A stretch of 64,000 bases of DNA, taken from the NCBI GenBank assembly GCA_019722365.1, contig JADFUC010000586.1, positions 806,001-870,000 of the forward strand. Direction: 5' to 3'. Origin of the DNA: Lithospermum erythrorhizon (taxonomy: Eukaryota; Streptophyta; Magnoliopsida; Boraginales; Boraginaceae). Both the position numbers and the translations under genes were made by a program. A model generated the notes under the pieces. The model was not told the origin of the DNA, searched no databases, and saw nothing but the letters and a program-made list of their open reading frames with translations. Positions 1 through 12,192 of the stretch are shown here, one piece after another. Within the stretch, counting starts at the first letter, position 1; every line of letters starts with the position of its first letter.

Positions 1-152
1 ATAGGCTAAAGCCAAAAGCTACACAATGCTAATTGCTAAGGGAGTATTTGTTCAACTTTCTTTTTATTATTTATCGAAAGACACATTTTATTTCATTTTG
101 AAGGATTACACAGTTCTTCGGCTGAGATTAATTAACCGAACATTACAAACTA

Positions 153-402
153 ATACTCCTCCATTTTTTATATAATTGTCGCTTTTATCAAAAAATTATT
201 TTTTTCATAATTGTCAAGCAAGATAATAAATAAATTTTTTTACATTTTCAACGCATTTTTAACTATTTTTTCTCAAATAAACAACCAAACTAATCATATT
301 ATTTAAACTACTGTCTGCATTTTCACGATTTTTCGACTACTTTTTTATTTTTCATAATCTATGCGCAAAGCCAAGAAATGACAACTAAAAAATGGAGCAA
401 TA
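153..402 (-). mobile_element. Stowaway-like MITE, family A copy 1
   Basis: A roughly 250-bp AT-rich element with imperfect inverted ends and TA at both edges. The left end reads TACTCCTCCATTTTTTA. The right end, read on the minus strand, gives GCTCCATTTTTTAGTTGTC followed by a GCGCATAGATTA block. The same end sequence recurs at 24647-24905 and 56393-56650, and this copy lies in the opposite orientation to those. It has no coding capacity. Stowaway elements are mobilised in trans by mariner-type transposases, which is known of the class and not shown here. Confidence 0.7.
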
Positions 403-880
403 AACTTTTTTTTTTAAAAGGAAATTTTATTCAAAATGAAGACAATATCTTGGGGCATACCTCGTATACAACACTATGATCAAATATACAAGTTAGAAAA
501 CTCATTCCACACTCATTAATCCAGTTCCCCTTAGATCTAGGAATCTTACACGACTACTAACTCTACTTTTAACATTATTACAATGCTAAAAAATGACACT
601 ATCAACTTCTTTGCTGTGTTGTTGAAAATGTGATCATTATGCCCTTCCACACACATGATAAATGACACTATTCAACGTAGTGACTTTAGATATTAAAACA
701 AACAGTAACTTTCGGGAAATGTTAAAATCAACAGACAAAACATCCATCCACCAAAGTTTCCTCAAGGCGAACACACCTCCTTAAAATAAATTTCCTCACT
801 CCAAGCATGAATACGAAATGATTTATTTTCCAGATACGATTACAGTAAAAACCAAGATCGCCTAGTTAACTCTACAAGGT
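403..880. other. Gene-free AT-rich stretch
   Basis: No open frame with recognisable protein similarity on either strand. The sequence is simple AT-rich DNA leading into the tandem repeat that begins near 880. Confidence 0.6.
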
Positions 881-1350
881 TTAGCTTAACCAAAGAAAGA
901 AGAACTATCACCAATGAAATACTTTGTAGTGTAAAAAATGATGTTTCGCATGTCTTCGGATTGGTGGCATTACCGACTTTTATGACGTAAGATAGAGATG
1001 ATCACCCTCCACATTCTACTCATTAACTCGCAAGAGTTAATGATGATAACACCAAATAACGCCAACCTCTACTATTCAAATTACAAACTTTAAGAATATC
1101 AAAATTTCCAAACCTTGTAGTGTGTAAAATGATGTTTTCTTTTGTACGTCTTCGCATTTTATAAGGATTGGCCGCTTTTATAGATGAAGATGTGAGAAAA
1201 GGACGGGCCTCCATTATTCCAGCACTATTAACTCTCAGTAGCTAATGTATTTATAACAACCAAACGAACGCTAACTCCCAATATTTAGTTTCACAACTGA
1301 AAACGTCAAAGCATTTCCAAACCTTTGGGTGCAAAAACAAAATGTTCAAA
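880..1350. repeat. Degenerate tandem repeat, about 195-bp unit
   Basis: Two clear copies and a weaker third. The first (about 925-1040) and second (about 1110-1235) share, in order, TTGTAGTGT, an AAAATGATGTTT block, GTCTTCG, a GCATT/GCCGCTTTTAT block, GATGA/GATAG, CCTCCA and ATTAACTC. The third (about 1240-1350) keeps mainly the CCAAACCTT...AAAATG part. The open frames on the minus strand here are short and their codons do not track the repeat, so I do not treat them as genes. Confidence 0.5.
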
Positions 1351-1359
1351 TTTGGGGGT

Positions 1360-2250
1360 GTATTTTATTTGAATCCAAGACCTCCCAAGACCCCTTCAGA
1401 CCCCTTCTCTCCTAATAAATATATATTTATATTACCCTAATAACATTCTCCGGTGATTGTCTCCCGAAAGAACGACCACGAAGCAGGTGATTACTGCTTC
1501 TAACGAGACCAACTATATAAAGCGATCAACGCCTCACCCTTCCCATGCTGCATAAAGATACCTTTAATTTTATCACATCCAACACCCAACACTACTTCTC
1601 TGAGTTTGCTTGCAAACCCATTACCCAGGTTGTGCTCTACCATCCTCTGCAACTCGCTGCTCCACCCCATAGGCACATGAAAATCCTTCATTAAAATCAT
1701 TCATACCCTCCAACATCAGTGCACCACCACCCATGATTCATTACAATGCCTTACTATATTGCAATCACTACCACGAGCCATGGAGCACAAGCCAACAATC
1801 ACATGAGCTTCACATAAAGCAGACCATAATCTCCTCCTGTTTCAAAGAATTTACAATAGAACTTCTATCTTCTTTGATCTGGTCTTGAGAACTAACATAT
1901 GCTGATCATTCTTGTTGATCATAGTAATGTGCATATTTATAGGATTCCAACACACAACAATGCACCTAATAATTGCTATCATTATTGTGTACAAACTCCA
2001 CAATGGAAAAAAAACAGAATTCCCATAACCCTTTCCATGTTACTATTATTGAGTTTATTTTCAATGAGACACACCAAATCATATTTACAACACAATTTTT
2101 TAACTCTATATAATGCCTCTAATATTCCAAATTCGTATCGTCATTTAGATGATTTTGTTGGAGGTATACCTTTCAATCTGCTACTCCTTTCAGAGGCCTT
2201 CTCGCAAAAACCAAGGCCCAGCCCCTCAAGCATACAATCACGACTGCTTC
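1360..2250. other. Gene-free stretch with short unrecognised frames
   Basis: A minus-strand frame at 1500-1700 encodes 66 residues of fairly complex, non-repetitive protein, but it matches nothing I recognise. A plus-strand frame at 1899-2258 is low-complexity. Given the LINE ORF1-like fragment just downstream (2260-2457, minus strand), the 1500-1700 frame could be a further piece of the same decayed element. That is inference only. Confidence 0.35.
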
Positions 2251-2259
2251 AGACTTGAA

Positions 2260-2457
2260 TTAAACAGAACATACCACCCAAAAGTTTATGTGTTTGGCAA
2301 ACTTGTCAATTTCTTCAAAATTGGGTCTAAAGCCCATAACATACCCAAAAGCAGCAGAATTCCACCTATTGATACCTTGTAGGACATCAATGGCTTTGTG
2401 TCTCACCATTTCTTCACTCACACCTTCTTTCTTTTCTCTCCAATTTATCAATTTCAT
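2260..2457 (-). pseudogene. Fragment resembling a DUF4283-type LINE ORF1 protein
   Basis: A 65-residue minus-strand frame contains a stretch reading NSAAFGYVMGFRPNFEEIDK followed by FAKHINFW. This has the shape of the start of plant DUF4283 domains (a small-residue-rich strand ending in a glycine, then RP/KP, then an aromatic and acidic helix ending in W), which are found in ORF1 of plant L1-type LINEs. The frame breaks after Trp and no continuation is evident, so this is a remnant at best. A search of the Pfam DUF4283 profile against the translated segment would settle it. Confidence 0.35.
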
Positions 2458-2859
2458 TGGTGAGGAGCTTTCTAATTTTTACCCCTTTTTGTATTCAATT
2501 TACTCGATGTTTTATTTTTTCAATTTAATTCTCTAAGGCATTGTTAATATGAAGAATCAATTTTGATGTCGTGGTTTTTCTACCCTTTTTCCTTTTTCAC
2601 TGTGAAAACTTGGCATATGATTTTATAATTGAGTGAGTTCGCATGTTCGAATACCCGCAACGACAATGGGCAAAAGGAATATGAAGTGGACACGAGGATA
2701 TTAGCTAAAGTGAATGATTTTCTAAACGAAGAATTTCATATTAAATTGATCATATATAGAGTATGTGATTGCCATTCAATTTATTGAATTTTATATGTTT
2801 TTTTTTTAATTTTAGATATTTACTTAATGATATTTATAATTTATTTATATTTTAATATT

Positions 2860-3447
2860 TATTTAATCATATTCTTAAAATTATAATATTATTATTTTTC
2901 TTACTATTATTTATTTATATTTTTATTTTATTATTATTATTATTATTATTATTTTTCTTACTATTATTATTTTGTTTTTATTATTCTTAGTTATTCTTAT
3001 TGTTTTATTTTATTTTTATTTTTATTATTATTATTATTATTATTTATATTATTATTATTTTCTACTATTATTATTTTACAATTAAATTATATTATTATTA
3101 TTTTTCTTACTACTATTAATATTACAACTTATCAAAATCCTTAACAAAATTTTAAAGCCAGCTCCTCTACTTATTTTTCTCCTCTTAAAAATCATGATAA
3201 AGTCCAAATTTACATATTTCTCCTCCCATAATTTTCTTTTACATTTCACTTAACTCTATTATTATTATTATAGTAATAATAATAACAATGATAAAAAAAA
3301 AAAATAGTAATAATAATAATGATAAAAAATAAAATAAAAATAATACTATTAATAAGAATAAGAATAATAAAAATAATAATAATATAAAATATAAATCAAA
3401 ATCAAAATAAAATAATAATAAAAATAAAAATAAAATAATATTAATAA
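2860..3447. repeat. Opposed TTA and AAT microsatellites
   Basis: From about 2880 to 3110 the plus strand is TTA/TTTA-rich. From about 3255 to 3447 it is AAT/ATA-rich, the complementary sense. About 130 bp of more complex sequence lies between them. The two blocks could pair into an interrupted long hairpin. The low-complexity open frame on the minus strand here (runs of Leu, Phe, Ile and Tyr) is a translation of the microsatellite, not a gene. Confidence 0.75.
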
Positions 3448-5981
3448 TGTAACGACCCGCCTCGAAGTCAGACGCCTCGAGGTCGAGAGTCGCTATCAAC
3501 CCGTATATCTGATCACCAATCGATGGTCGATAATTTAAAAAACACCTCGCTTAAAACCGCTGAACCTCACAATTTGAATAAAACAAGAGGGCCTAAACCG
3601 AAACATCGACACACAAAATTTAAATCCATCGTGGCATTACTAGCCAAACCCAAAAACATAAGACACCACAACAACCAAGTCACAAACGTAATTGAAAAAC
3701 ATCTTACACTCACCATTTCCAAAAAACCAAAAAATAACAACCGGTTTTTATTAATTAAAAATGAAAAGAGAGGACCGCCGTGGTGATCCTTCTAGCCACC
3801 ATCTCTCACTCTTAAATACAAAGTCACCGAACACTTCCGCGAACTCAATCAAGCCCTAAAGCAAATCATTAATCAAGGCGGGAGCGGTAAGCTCGATACC
3901 TTGCGTGGAAACGGATCACCCGATGAAAATCTTACCTAGGTCCCACGAAGCATACAGTACAGGATAATACATACATATATATATACATCGGTCTTTATCA
4001 ATAGATGGGTAAATACAGTTATACAAATATAATACAGAAAATGTCATCTATTCAAGACATCATAACAGGATACTCATCAGAAATAAAGGCACACCTCGTA
4101 CAACACTCAACTTAATAATAATACCATATTTCACATCACGTAACCAACTAAATTCACCTAACACATTAATATCACAATCAAAATTAATGAATAAAAAAAA
4201 TGACAATCTTACAAATATATAATATATAACACTGTTTTTTCCCGGCAAGTTCAATTCCTTCGAACACCCAACAACATAGATACACCACTTTTCCCGTAGG
4301 CTCACCTTCAACACCCAACAACAACATATATAATAAATCATCCTTTCCGGCAAGTGCCCACCCTTCCTAACACCCCACATCATCCTCAACATCACAAAAC
4401 ACACACATACAATATCAAGCACACACAACAAATATACAACAGTTTCAAAGTAACACCTATGTCACATACAATAGAACCAAATCGCACAAAACCCCAGACT
4501 CAATGTAGATACACTCCTTTATTACTTCCAGCACACAATTTTACTCAACATGAATACCAGAATACACACAACATAGACATACTCAAGATTTCACTAAAAC
4601 ATAAATAGGCTCAACATAAATATCCTCTAACAACCACACAGTAACTCATACAAGTCAGAAATTACAGACCCACAACTATACCACATGATGAGTTATTAAT
4701 ATGTATACATTGTCACAATCAATTTACCATACACAACACCCAAACATAAATAAGTTAACAAGCGAGTGATAAATCCCCACCTTGGCTAGTACCACTAGCG
4801 CCCAAGCAGTCAATCGATCCTCACGCTGTTCCCACGTCCCGAGTCTGAACAGACACATTACAAAAAATAAAATCACAACTCATAACCATTTCAACCCTTT
4901 TATCCTAATTTAAATACCATTCTTTTAACCCATTTTATTTATAAATTTAAAGGTTACCAGTTAAGTTTCAATAGCAATTTCGATGGCAACCCTCGCTTCC
5001 CGGACTTAATTCGATAACTATCCTATATCTTATTCAAACTCCCAACAATCCCAGCTAACTTCAATAATTCAAATTTCACCCTTCTCCCAACCAATTCTAA
5101 CCATAACCCTAAATCCCTAATCCCTAAGTTCGATTACCATCCAAAATTCACTACGATTAATTCCAACCTATTTGTTCCCAACACTTATAATTCATATTTG
5201 TATCCCAAACAATCACAATCATGATTCACTAACTTATTTACATTAACCCCTACATTTTCGCGAAAACCAACCCACGATCACCCGAATGTCATTTCACTAT
5301 AACTACACTTTCTACCCCAAATATCGATCATTATCAATTCCTATATTACAATTTAGGGTCAGTACAATTCTATTCAATAATTTATCCAAAATCCAAAGTC
5401 AACCCAAAATTCCAAAAAGTCAATCAGTCTCTAAAAACACCCAAAATTTCTTTACATCAAACATCATATTTCAAACCCGGGGACAACTAATCTATAACCC
5501 AAGAATCAATCGGAGCAATAAAATTCAAAATCACAAAAAGTCAACAAAAGTCAAAGGTTGGAGTTTACAAAATACTCAAAAATATGTTACATTTTTTACC
5601 TTGAAACGACGGGACGATGAGGAAGAAACTTCTCCAAAAATTTTAGCCGAAGTCAGGAATTGAGGGAGAAATTTGAGAAAGAAAAATAAAAATAAAAAAA
5701 CAAAGCATGAGTTCATTGCCATAGGAAAAGGAAGAAAAGAAATGGGTTTTTTGGGGTTTTTGGGATATTATGATTTATTTTCAAAGTACCGCCCATTAGC
5801 CCAACCGTGCAACTGCTGCTTTTAATTCGATCGCTACTTCTCGTTTTAACTTATTTCGACAACTAACTTCCGAACATTAACATTCACGAACATAAAATAT
5901 ATTCAGTGGGTTCCAAATTTACGGAAAATATATTAAATATCTCAATTCATTACAATTAACGAGTCGTTACCGGTTTTTACA
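3448..5981 (-). mobile_element. LTR-like unit 1 (probable solo LTR)
   Basis: A 2,534-bp unit that begins TGTAACGACCCG and ends CGGTTTTTACA, that is, TG...CA ends with short inverted termini. It is flanked on both sides by the perfect 19-bp sequence AATAAAATAATATTAATAA (3429-3447 and 5982-6000). Read on the minus strand it ends CGGGTCGTTACA, a terminus I associate with plant Ty3/gypsy LTRs with long repeats. No gag-pol, primer-binding site or polypurine tract lies next to it. Landmarks shared with unit 2 are the GGGAGCGGT..CGATACCTT block near 3880, the GAGTGATAAATCCCCACCTT block near 4765 and the CTACCCCAAATATCGATCAT block near 5320. The superfamily is inferred. Confidence 0.6.
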
Positions 5982-6323
5982 AATAAAATAATATTAATAA
6001 TAATAATAATAAAAAATAAATAAAATAATAAAAACAATAATAATACTAAAATAAAACTTAAAAAAATAAAAATAAAAACAATAAGAATGTTAATAATAAG
6101 AATAATAAAACAAAATAATAATAGTAAGAAAAATAATAATAATAATAAAAAATTAATAATAATAAATATAATAAAATTATAAATAATAAATATAATAATA
6201 ATAACAAAATAATAATAATAATAATAACAAAATAATAATACAATAAATAATAATAATAATAATATAATAACAATAATAAATAAAAATAAAAATAATAAAA
6301 TAAAATAATAATAATAACAATAA
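5982..6323. repeat. AAT microsatellite between the two LTR-like units
   Basis: About 340 bp made almost only of A and T, with AAT/AATA repeats and occasional C or G. Its first 19 bases match the 19 bases left of unit 1. The long minus-strand frame across it is low-complexity and not a gene. Confidence 0.85.
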
Positions 6324-6852
6324 TGTAAAAAGACACACACGACCGCCGAAGTCAGACGCCTCGAGGTTGAACTGCCATCAATCCAGATATCCAGTCATCA
6401 TATCAATGGTCGACATTTAAAATCACCGCTTAATTACCAATAAAACCTGAGCAGTTTGATAAAAAAAGAAAAATAGTTCGAAAACCTGCACAAGTTACGA
6501 GTTTAACCATCAGTATCTTTTAAACTAAAACCTAAAGTAAAATTCCATCACATACCAAGTCTCAAAATATTCCACAAAAAATAGCTTACAATATTTCAAA
6601 CATCCCAAAACAAAATATGAAAACTGAAAGTACTTCAAAATAAGAAATAATGATCGCCGGCGATTCAACCATTTGTCCTCACCTAAGTAAATCCACTACA
6701 CCCACGAACTCCGCCGACTACTATGGCACTTGTCATTCCTTCAAGGCGTGGGAGCGGTGTTCGATACCTTGGAAACGAATCACCCGGATGGTAACTTAAC
6801 ACACCCGAATTTATAGATACAAATAAAGAAAGATGTATTTAGCCGATAAAGT

Positions 6853-6909
<57 letters not shown>

Positions 6910-8958
6910 GAATATACCAATTATCCAAGGCATCATAAATGTAAGGCTAATCATTAACAACTAAAAAGCACATTATAGAAGACATTTAGCTTTACGTTAA
7001 CTCACACATGTCATACCCCTGCATCTCATCACATAATCACACGAGTAAAATAGAAAAAAATCTCACAACACGACGCTCGAACTACAACACAATAAAAACA
7101 ACTTGCATAAAATGAAACACACAACATCATTTATCACATTTCATCCTTTTCCCGCAAAGCTCAAGCACCTCTTCGAACAATCTAACAACAATATATATTC
7201 TTTTCCCGGCAAAGCCCACCCTTCAACACCCCAACATCGCCATATCCTTTTCCGCAAAAAGTGCTCACCCTTCAACACCCCACATATTCCTAAACATTCT
7301 CAACTCAAACAATTCACAATTCACATACAATACCAAAGATACAAACTTCATCACACAATAATCTCACCGTAGCATCCATAATATACACGACATACCAATT
7401 CCTCAGATAATCTATACTGAACATAAATATACTCCACATTAACAGTTCATAACACAAATCTACCCAACACGAATACACCTGCATATTAAACATACCTCAA
7501 AGGACCTACACTCAACATAAATATATTCAAACACAAATACACCCAAATAAACATACCGTAAGGCATCTAGCACAACCACCATACAAGTCAACATCTCACA
7601 AATTCACAAATTATACTCACGTATATGTTTATAATACGTATACACAATAAAATCAATTCTACCATATACTTCACACGTATTGATAAATAAGGTAACAAAC
7701 GAGTGATAAATCCCCACCTTGGCTAGTACCACTAGGGCCCAAGCAAATTAATCGATCCTCACACTGCTTCCATCGCCCCGAGTCCCGAATGTAAAACATC
7801 CTAAAATATAATTACCACTGTAACCGCTTCAAATTCCCCTTATCCTAATTAAATTCCTGTCTCTTTTCAACCCATTTCCAATTACAAATGACAACTTACG
7901 TATAGATTGCTAATTATGTTCAATAACAACTACGATGACGACTCTCACTACCCTGATTGTCCCATAATCCTTTCACCAATTCTGACTAATCCTTATTAAT
8001 CCGCCAATACCTTATTTAACTTACTAACATTTCCAATCGATTCCAATCAACCAAATTTCAACTTTTTAAATTAGTTGCTTATTAATATCAACTCAATCCC
8101 AAGTCCGCTTACTCCTAAATCCACTGGGACTAATTTCAACGTATTTTCTTCCAACACTTATAACCCATAATCTCATTTCAAAAATAATCAAAATAACGTC
8201 TAATAATATATATATATTTATACTATCAACTGACATTTTAGCTAAATTGAACCCAAAATCACTCGAAAATCAACCTAATTTTTATACCATCACTTCTTTC
8301 TACCCCAAATATCGATCATTATCAATTCCCTATATTATAATTTAGGCCTAGACACAATTACATTCAATAATAACTCATAAAACCGGTCAACCCAAATTTT
8401 CTAAAGTCAATCGCCTAAAACATCCGAAATTCCACCTCAAACACGATATTTCAACTCAATACAACTATTTTACAATCCAAGAATCAATTGAGCAATAAAA
8501 TTCAAAATACAAAGTCAACTCGGGCGATCTCCCAAAATACTCAACAAGATCGGACATTTCTACCTTTAAACGACGAGGATTTATTTAGGGAAGCCTCCCA
8601 AAAGTTCGAGCTCCAAAGTTTGAGGGATGGCGAGAAAAGTGAAGAAGAAAATCAAAAAATAGAGGGGACAATCGCTCTCACACTCCAAGTAGGAAGGAGA
8701 AGAAGAACGGGTCTGGGGGGGTTTGGGCTTATTGGATAGTTAAGAAATTGGGTTGGGCCCAATAGCCCAATCGGTGTAAAACCCGAACACTTTATTCGAT
8801 CGATGCCTCTCGTTTTAATTTATCTCGACAACTAACTTCCGAACCTCACATTTTGATCTATTACAAAATATTGGGTTGGTTTCCAAATTTAAGTAAATAA
8901 ATTTATCGCTTCCTCACATTTTATTTATTAATTAACGAAGTCGCTACCGGTTTTTACA
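6324..8958 (-). mobile_element. LTR-like unit 2 (probable solo LTR)
   Basis: A 2,635-bp unit beginning TGTAAAAAGAC and ending CGGTTTTTACA, flanked by AATAA on both sides, although the AAT context makes that weak evidence. It is collinear with unit 1: GTCAGACGCCTCGAGGT near 6350, the CGATACCTTGGAAACG block near 6760, the GAGTGATAAATCCCCACCTTG block near 7701, CTACCCCAAATATCGATCAT near 8300, and the CGACGAGGA block near 8570. It differs by many substitutions and by a (TA)n expansion at 6854-6905. The divergence suggests two separate insertions or an old duplication. Small open frames inside it are not conserved between the two units. Confidence 0.6.
6854..6905. repeat. (TA)n microsatellite
   Basis: An uninterrupted AT dinucleotide run of about 52 bp inside LTR-like unit 2. 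At the matching place in unit 1 (near 3970-3985) there is only a short ATATAT run, so it expanded after the two copies separated. Confidence 0.95.
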
Positions 8959-9130
8959 AATAATAATAATAAAACTATAATAATAATGATAATAAAAATA
9001 AAATATTATATTAATAATAATAATAAGAAGTAATTATTATTATTATTATAATTAATGATAATAATAACTATAATAATTATAATAATTAATAATAATCGCA
9101 TTAATATATTTTAGTAATCATATTATTCTA
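8959..9130. repeat. AAT/ATT microsatellite after unit 2
   Basis: AAT-rich then ATT-rich DNA continuing the low-complexity field that surrounds both LTR-like units. It has no coding capacity. Confidence 0.8.
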
Positions 9131-9425
9131 TTCATATTAATAATATTTATAATTTATTTATCTATTGTAGTATTATTTATTTAATATATGACGATACTTA
9201 AATGAAATATAGTGCGGTAAAGTTGTCAATACAACTCAATTTAAGTCTTTTTCTTTGAACTGTTATCAAATAATAAAATATTTTATCTCGTATTCAGCTA
9301 TAATTCGCCATTCATTAAGTTTTGTACTTCGCCGTGATGGTTTTCGATTTAACAAATGTGCACTAAGTCTCCAAATCTAATGCATTCGCCTCACCTTCCA
9401 AATGCTAGTCTCTTCACCTTAATTA

Positions 9426-9512
9426 TACTCCCTCAATCCTAAAAATCGTCCGATTTCTAATTATAATGAGTTAAGCTTTTTAAATTTTGAACTCAAATAT
9501 TTTTGAATATAT
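9426..9512 (+). mobile_element. Stowaway-like MITE end, family C copy 1
   Basis: Starts TACTCCCTCAATCCTAAAAA and continues with an AATGAGTTAAG..TTTTGAACTCAAATA block. The reverse complement of 25889-25972 carries the same order of motifs. No matching right end is visible here, so it is probably a half element. Confidence 0.45.
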
Positions 9513-9544
9513 CAAATTCACTTACAAGGGTAGAAGGTTCAAAC

Positions 9545-10200
9545 TAAGGTTGTTAACAAAGTGAATCGAACCAGTTTTGAACCGAAGTGGTTGGATTTGA
9601 AAATCCAATCGAATCAAAGATAATCGAATCAAAACAAATTTCGATTGAGGGTAACGGTTAGTAACTAGTTCAAGATACAAATCGAGTGAATTTCAATCCT
9701 GAATTCATGAATCAGATAATAACCAAGCGATTCACGAATTGTTCAATAATAACTAATTTAGTGTATATATTTATTAACCAGGGCTTGTTGGGTATAATTT
9801 TTAGGCAAATTCAAGTTAACAAATCGTAACTGATTCGATCAAAAAACGGAACCAATTTCAATAAACCGATTACCGAACGATTAATGAACCGCTCAGTCCG
9901 ATAACATATTTGGTTCAAACCTCAATAACTAGTTTCGAAAGAAAGAAAAAAAAAGTTCCACAAAGTAAAGTTCTATTTGGTTCCGAACTACGCAAACTAG
10001 ACGAATCCAGTGCAAACTGGAGTCCATGCAAACTATGAAAACTGTTCGCGGGCCTCACCCCATTAATTTGGTCACTCAATACCTGAACTTTGAATAGGAT
10101 CAAACTGAGTCGATGTCAAGTTGAGTTGGATCGAATGCTACAAGGGTTCTATTCAACTAGAGCAGGGGTTGACCGTTCGACTTAAATCGATAATTTATTT
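9545..10200. repeat. AACCGA/TCGAAT-rich dispersed repeat
   Basis: Irregularly repeated short motifs such as GAACCG, AATCGAA and CGATT run through about 650 bp. Plant genomes often carry such diverged motif repeats in old transposon termini. I see no bounded element, no target duplication and no gene. Confidence 0.4.
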
Positions 10201-10637
10201 GTACCACTCTTAATTCGACATAAAACACGAAGAATAAGATTGGACTTAACTCGATAAAGGTCATGAGTTCCATCTTATAAAGTTAGATCCTCTTCGATTA
10301 AAGAAAATGCAACCGCCTGAAAAAAGTTCATTCAGATATAAGCAAAAATTCATGATAAAATGTGCATCCAAATCTTGGCATAGAAGCGAATTACAAAGGT
10401 GCAATTCATGATGCAGTAGTTTAGATCATTTAGTCAAATCTACATATCACACATGCAAGTAATTTCATTGTTGTAATAAATAATATTATTTTTTCATGAA
10501 ATATATAATTATGGATTTATTTGTCCAAAGTACGGTTATATGATCACTATTAATTGTGATCTTATTCAAAAAGGTAAAAGGCTGGAACCATCGCTCACGT
10601 TTATGTCTCTTCCCTGCTCACTCACACATGAATTAAC

Positions 10638-11414
10638 GTCTCATTTACTCACCGATGAATAAAAAAGTGGATACTTTTGTTTAATCTTCCGTTAAGTGTG
10701 ATGTTAATGAGGTTTAGCAAGGTTAATTTAGTCATTTCACAACTGAAAAAATAAAACAATTAAAAAAATCCATCCCTTCTTCTCCCGTGCATACATCCCA
10801 TAGACACCCATCTACCAGACTACCACCATCATTACTCTTTTCTTCACCAAATAGAATTTGGAGACGAATTTCAAATTACACCAAAGAACTTAACAAGGTT
10901 TATAGATACGTATTTTAACATAATGATATTCTCTGCAATCATAGTGAACTGAGATGTATATAGGGGATGTGCAATAGAAATGTAAACTTTATCTTGATTC
11001 AGCACAACATACTCCTCTCTGACATATTTCCAGCTGGGGGATTGCAGTGAAAATTTAAACCCAATAAAGAAAAAGCAAAAAGAAAACATTGCAACTCAAT
11101 TCTGAAAATTTAAGAAACATGGTAGAATTGAATGTATATCATAAAGTAGTCCTCTCTGACATATTTCCAGCTGGGGGATTGCAGTGAAACTTTCTTGAAA
11201 GTGTATGAGTTGTAGATACATAGTTATTTTTGGTGTTGGCAAATGAGAGTGTTTGGTTGTTGATTTTTCAGTTCAATAGGATTTTCTCTTTTTTTTTAGT
11301 TGGACAATTACTAAATTAATCCTGCTAAACCTCATTAACATCACACTTAACGGAAGATTAAACAAAAGTGGCAAAAAGTACTCCACTTTTATTCACTAGC
11401 CGAGTGAATGAAAC
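10638..11414. mobile_element. Inverted-repeat element with an internal 40-bp direct repeat
   Basis: The left arm (10638 to about 10785) and right arm (about 11284-11414) are inverted copies. Shared blocks include CTTCCGTTAAGTGTGATGTT, AATGAGGTTTAGCA and GTGAATAAAA/GATGAATAAAAAAG. The outer ends read GTCTCATTTACTC and, in reverse complement, GTTTCATTCACTC. The roughly 500-bp centre holds two identical 40-bp copies (11013-11052 and 11150-11189) with the core TTTCCAGCTGGGGGATTGCA. I find no clean target duplication. It looks like a MITE or foldback-type element. A 72-residue minus-strand frame across the centre is not recognisable. Confidence 0.6.
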
Positions 11415-12120
11415 CTTTAATTTGAAGAATACAGAAACAAAGATTAACATAAATAATGATTCAAGCCTCTATCCTTATAAAAAAAATCCACAGTAACCTC
11501 ATTTTTAACTGCGAAAATAAGATCACAACTAGCTTTCATTATTTAGCAATGATAACAGTTAATATTAATTCATTATTAAAATATTACATCCTTTATTTAA
11601 AATAACGATTGTCCGAAAATTTATTTTTTCACAATAATTGATTGTTTACAAATTAACAGATATAATTAAATGAAGTTGTTTACATTTCCAATATAGTTTT
11701 TTCCGTTTTTACAATTTCTTAATAAATTAATTTTAATTTAAATAATTATCTATTATGAAATAAAGAATACACATGAAGATCTACTAAATTTCAACTAATC
11801 AATAAAATTCATCATTATAGAGTCAACTGTATCAATGGGCAAAATAATTATGATGCTCTAACAGTTTACTAATTATCTAACTCCTAAATAAGACTCATAG
11901 TATATAGTCATCTAATCAATGCTTAATTCAAAGTTAAAATAGTTGATTTTTTTTGGTAACTAAGTACTAAATAATGTCAAGATTATTTATAGATGATGCG
12001 ATAAGTCATCTTATATTGTATTTATATATGTAGTAATTTGAATAGAATGAAATTAGACGTGATCTAATTATGAGTAACTTTATTTTTTGAAAATAATAAT
12101 ATTATCAATTAAAATATAAA
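11415..12120. other. Gene-free AT-rich stretch
   Basis: No recognisable coding sequence or bounded element on either strand. Confidence 0.6.
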
Positions 12121-12192
12121 ATAATCAATATATATATATATAGATATATATATATATATATGGTATATATATATATATATATATATATATGA
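12121..12192. repeat. Interrupted (TA)n microsatellite
   Basis: TA dinucleotide runs broken by a TAGATA and a TGG interruption, about 70 bp in all. Confidence 0.9.

Noticed and set aside
3239..3499. An 86-codon hydrophobic minus-strand frame that could look like a membrane protein
   Set aside because: It lies in the AAT repeat and runs into the end of the LTR-like unit; the hydrophobicity comes from codons of an A/T-only repeat.
5942..6340. A 132-codon minus-strand frame rich in Leu, Phe, Ile and Tyr
   Set aside because: It is a translation of the AAT microsatellite; the low-complexity residues and the overlapping second frame show there is no real protein.
2900..9130. A CRISPR-like or satellite array suggested by repeated blocks
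   Set aside because: The repetition is two long LTR-like units plus simple microsatellites; there are no short regularly spaced repeats with unique spacers.
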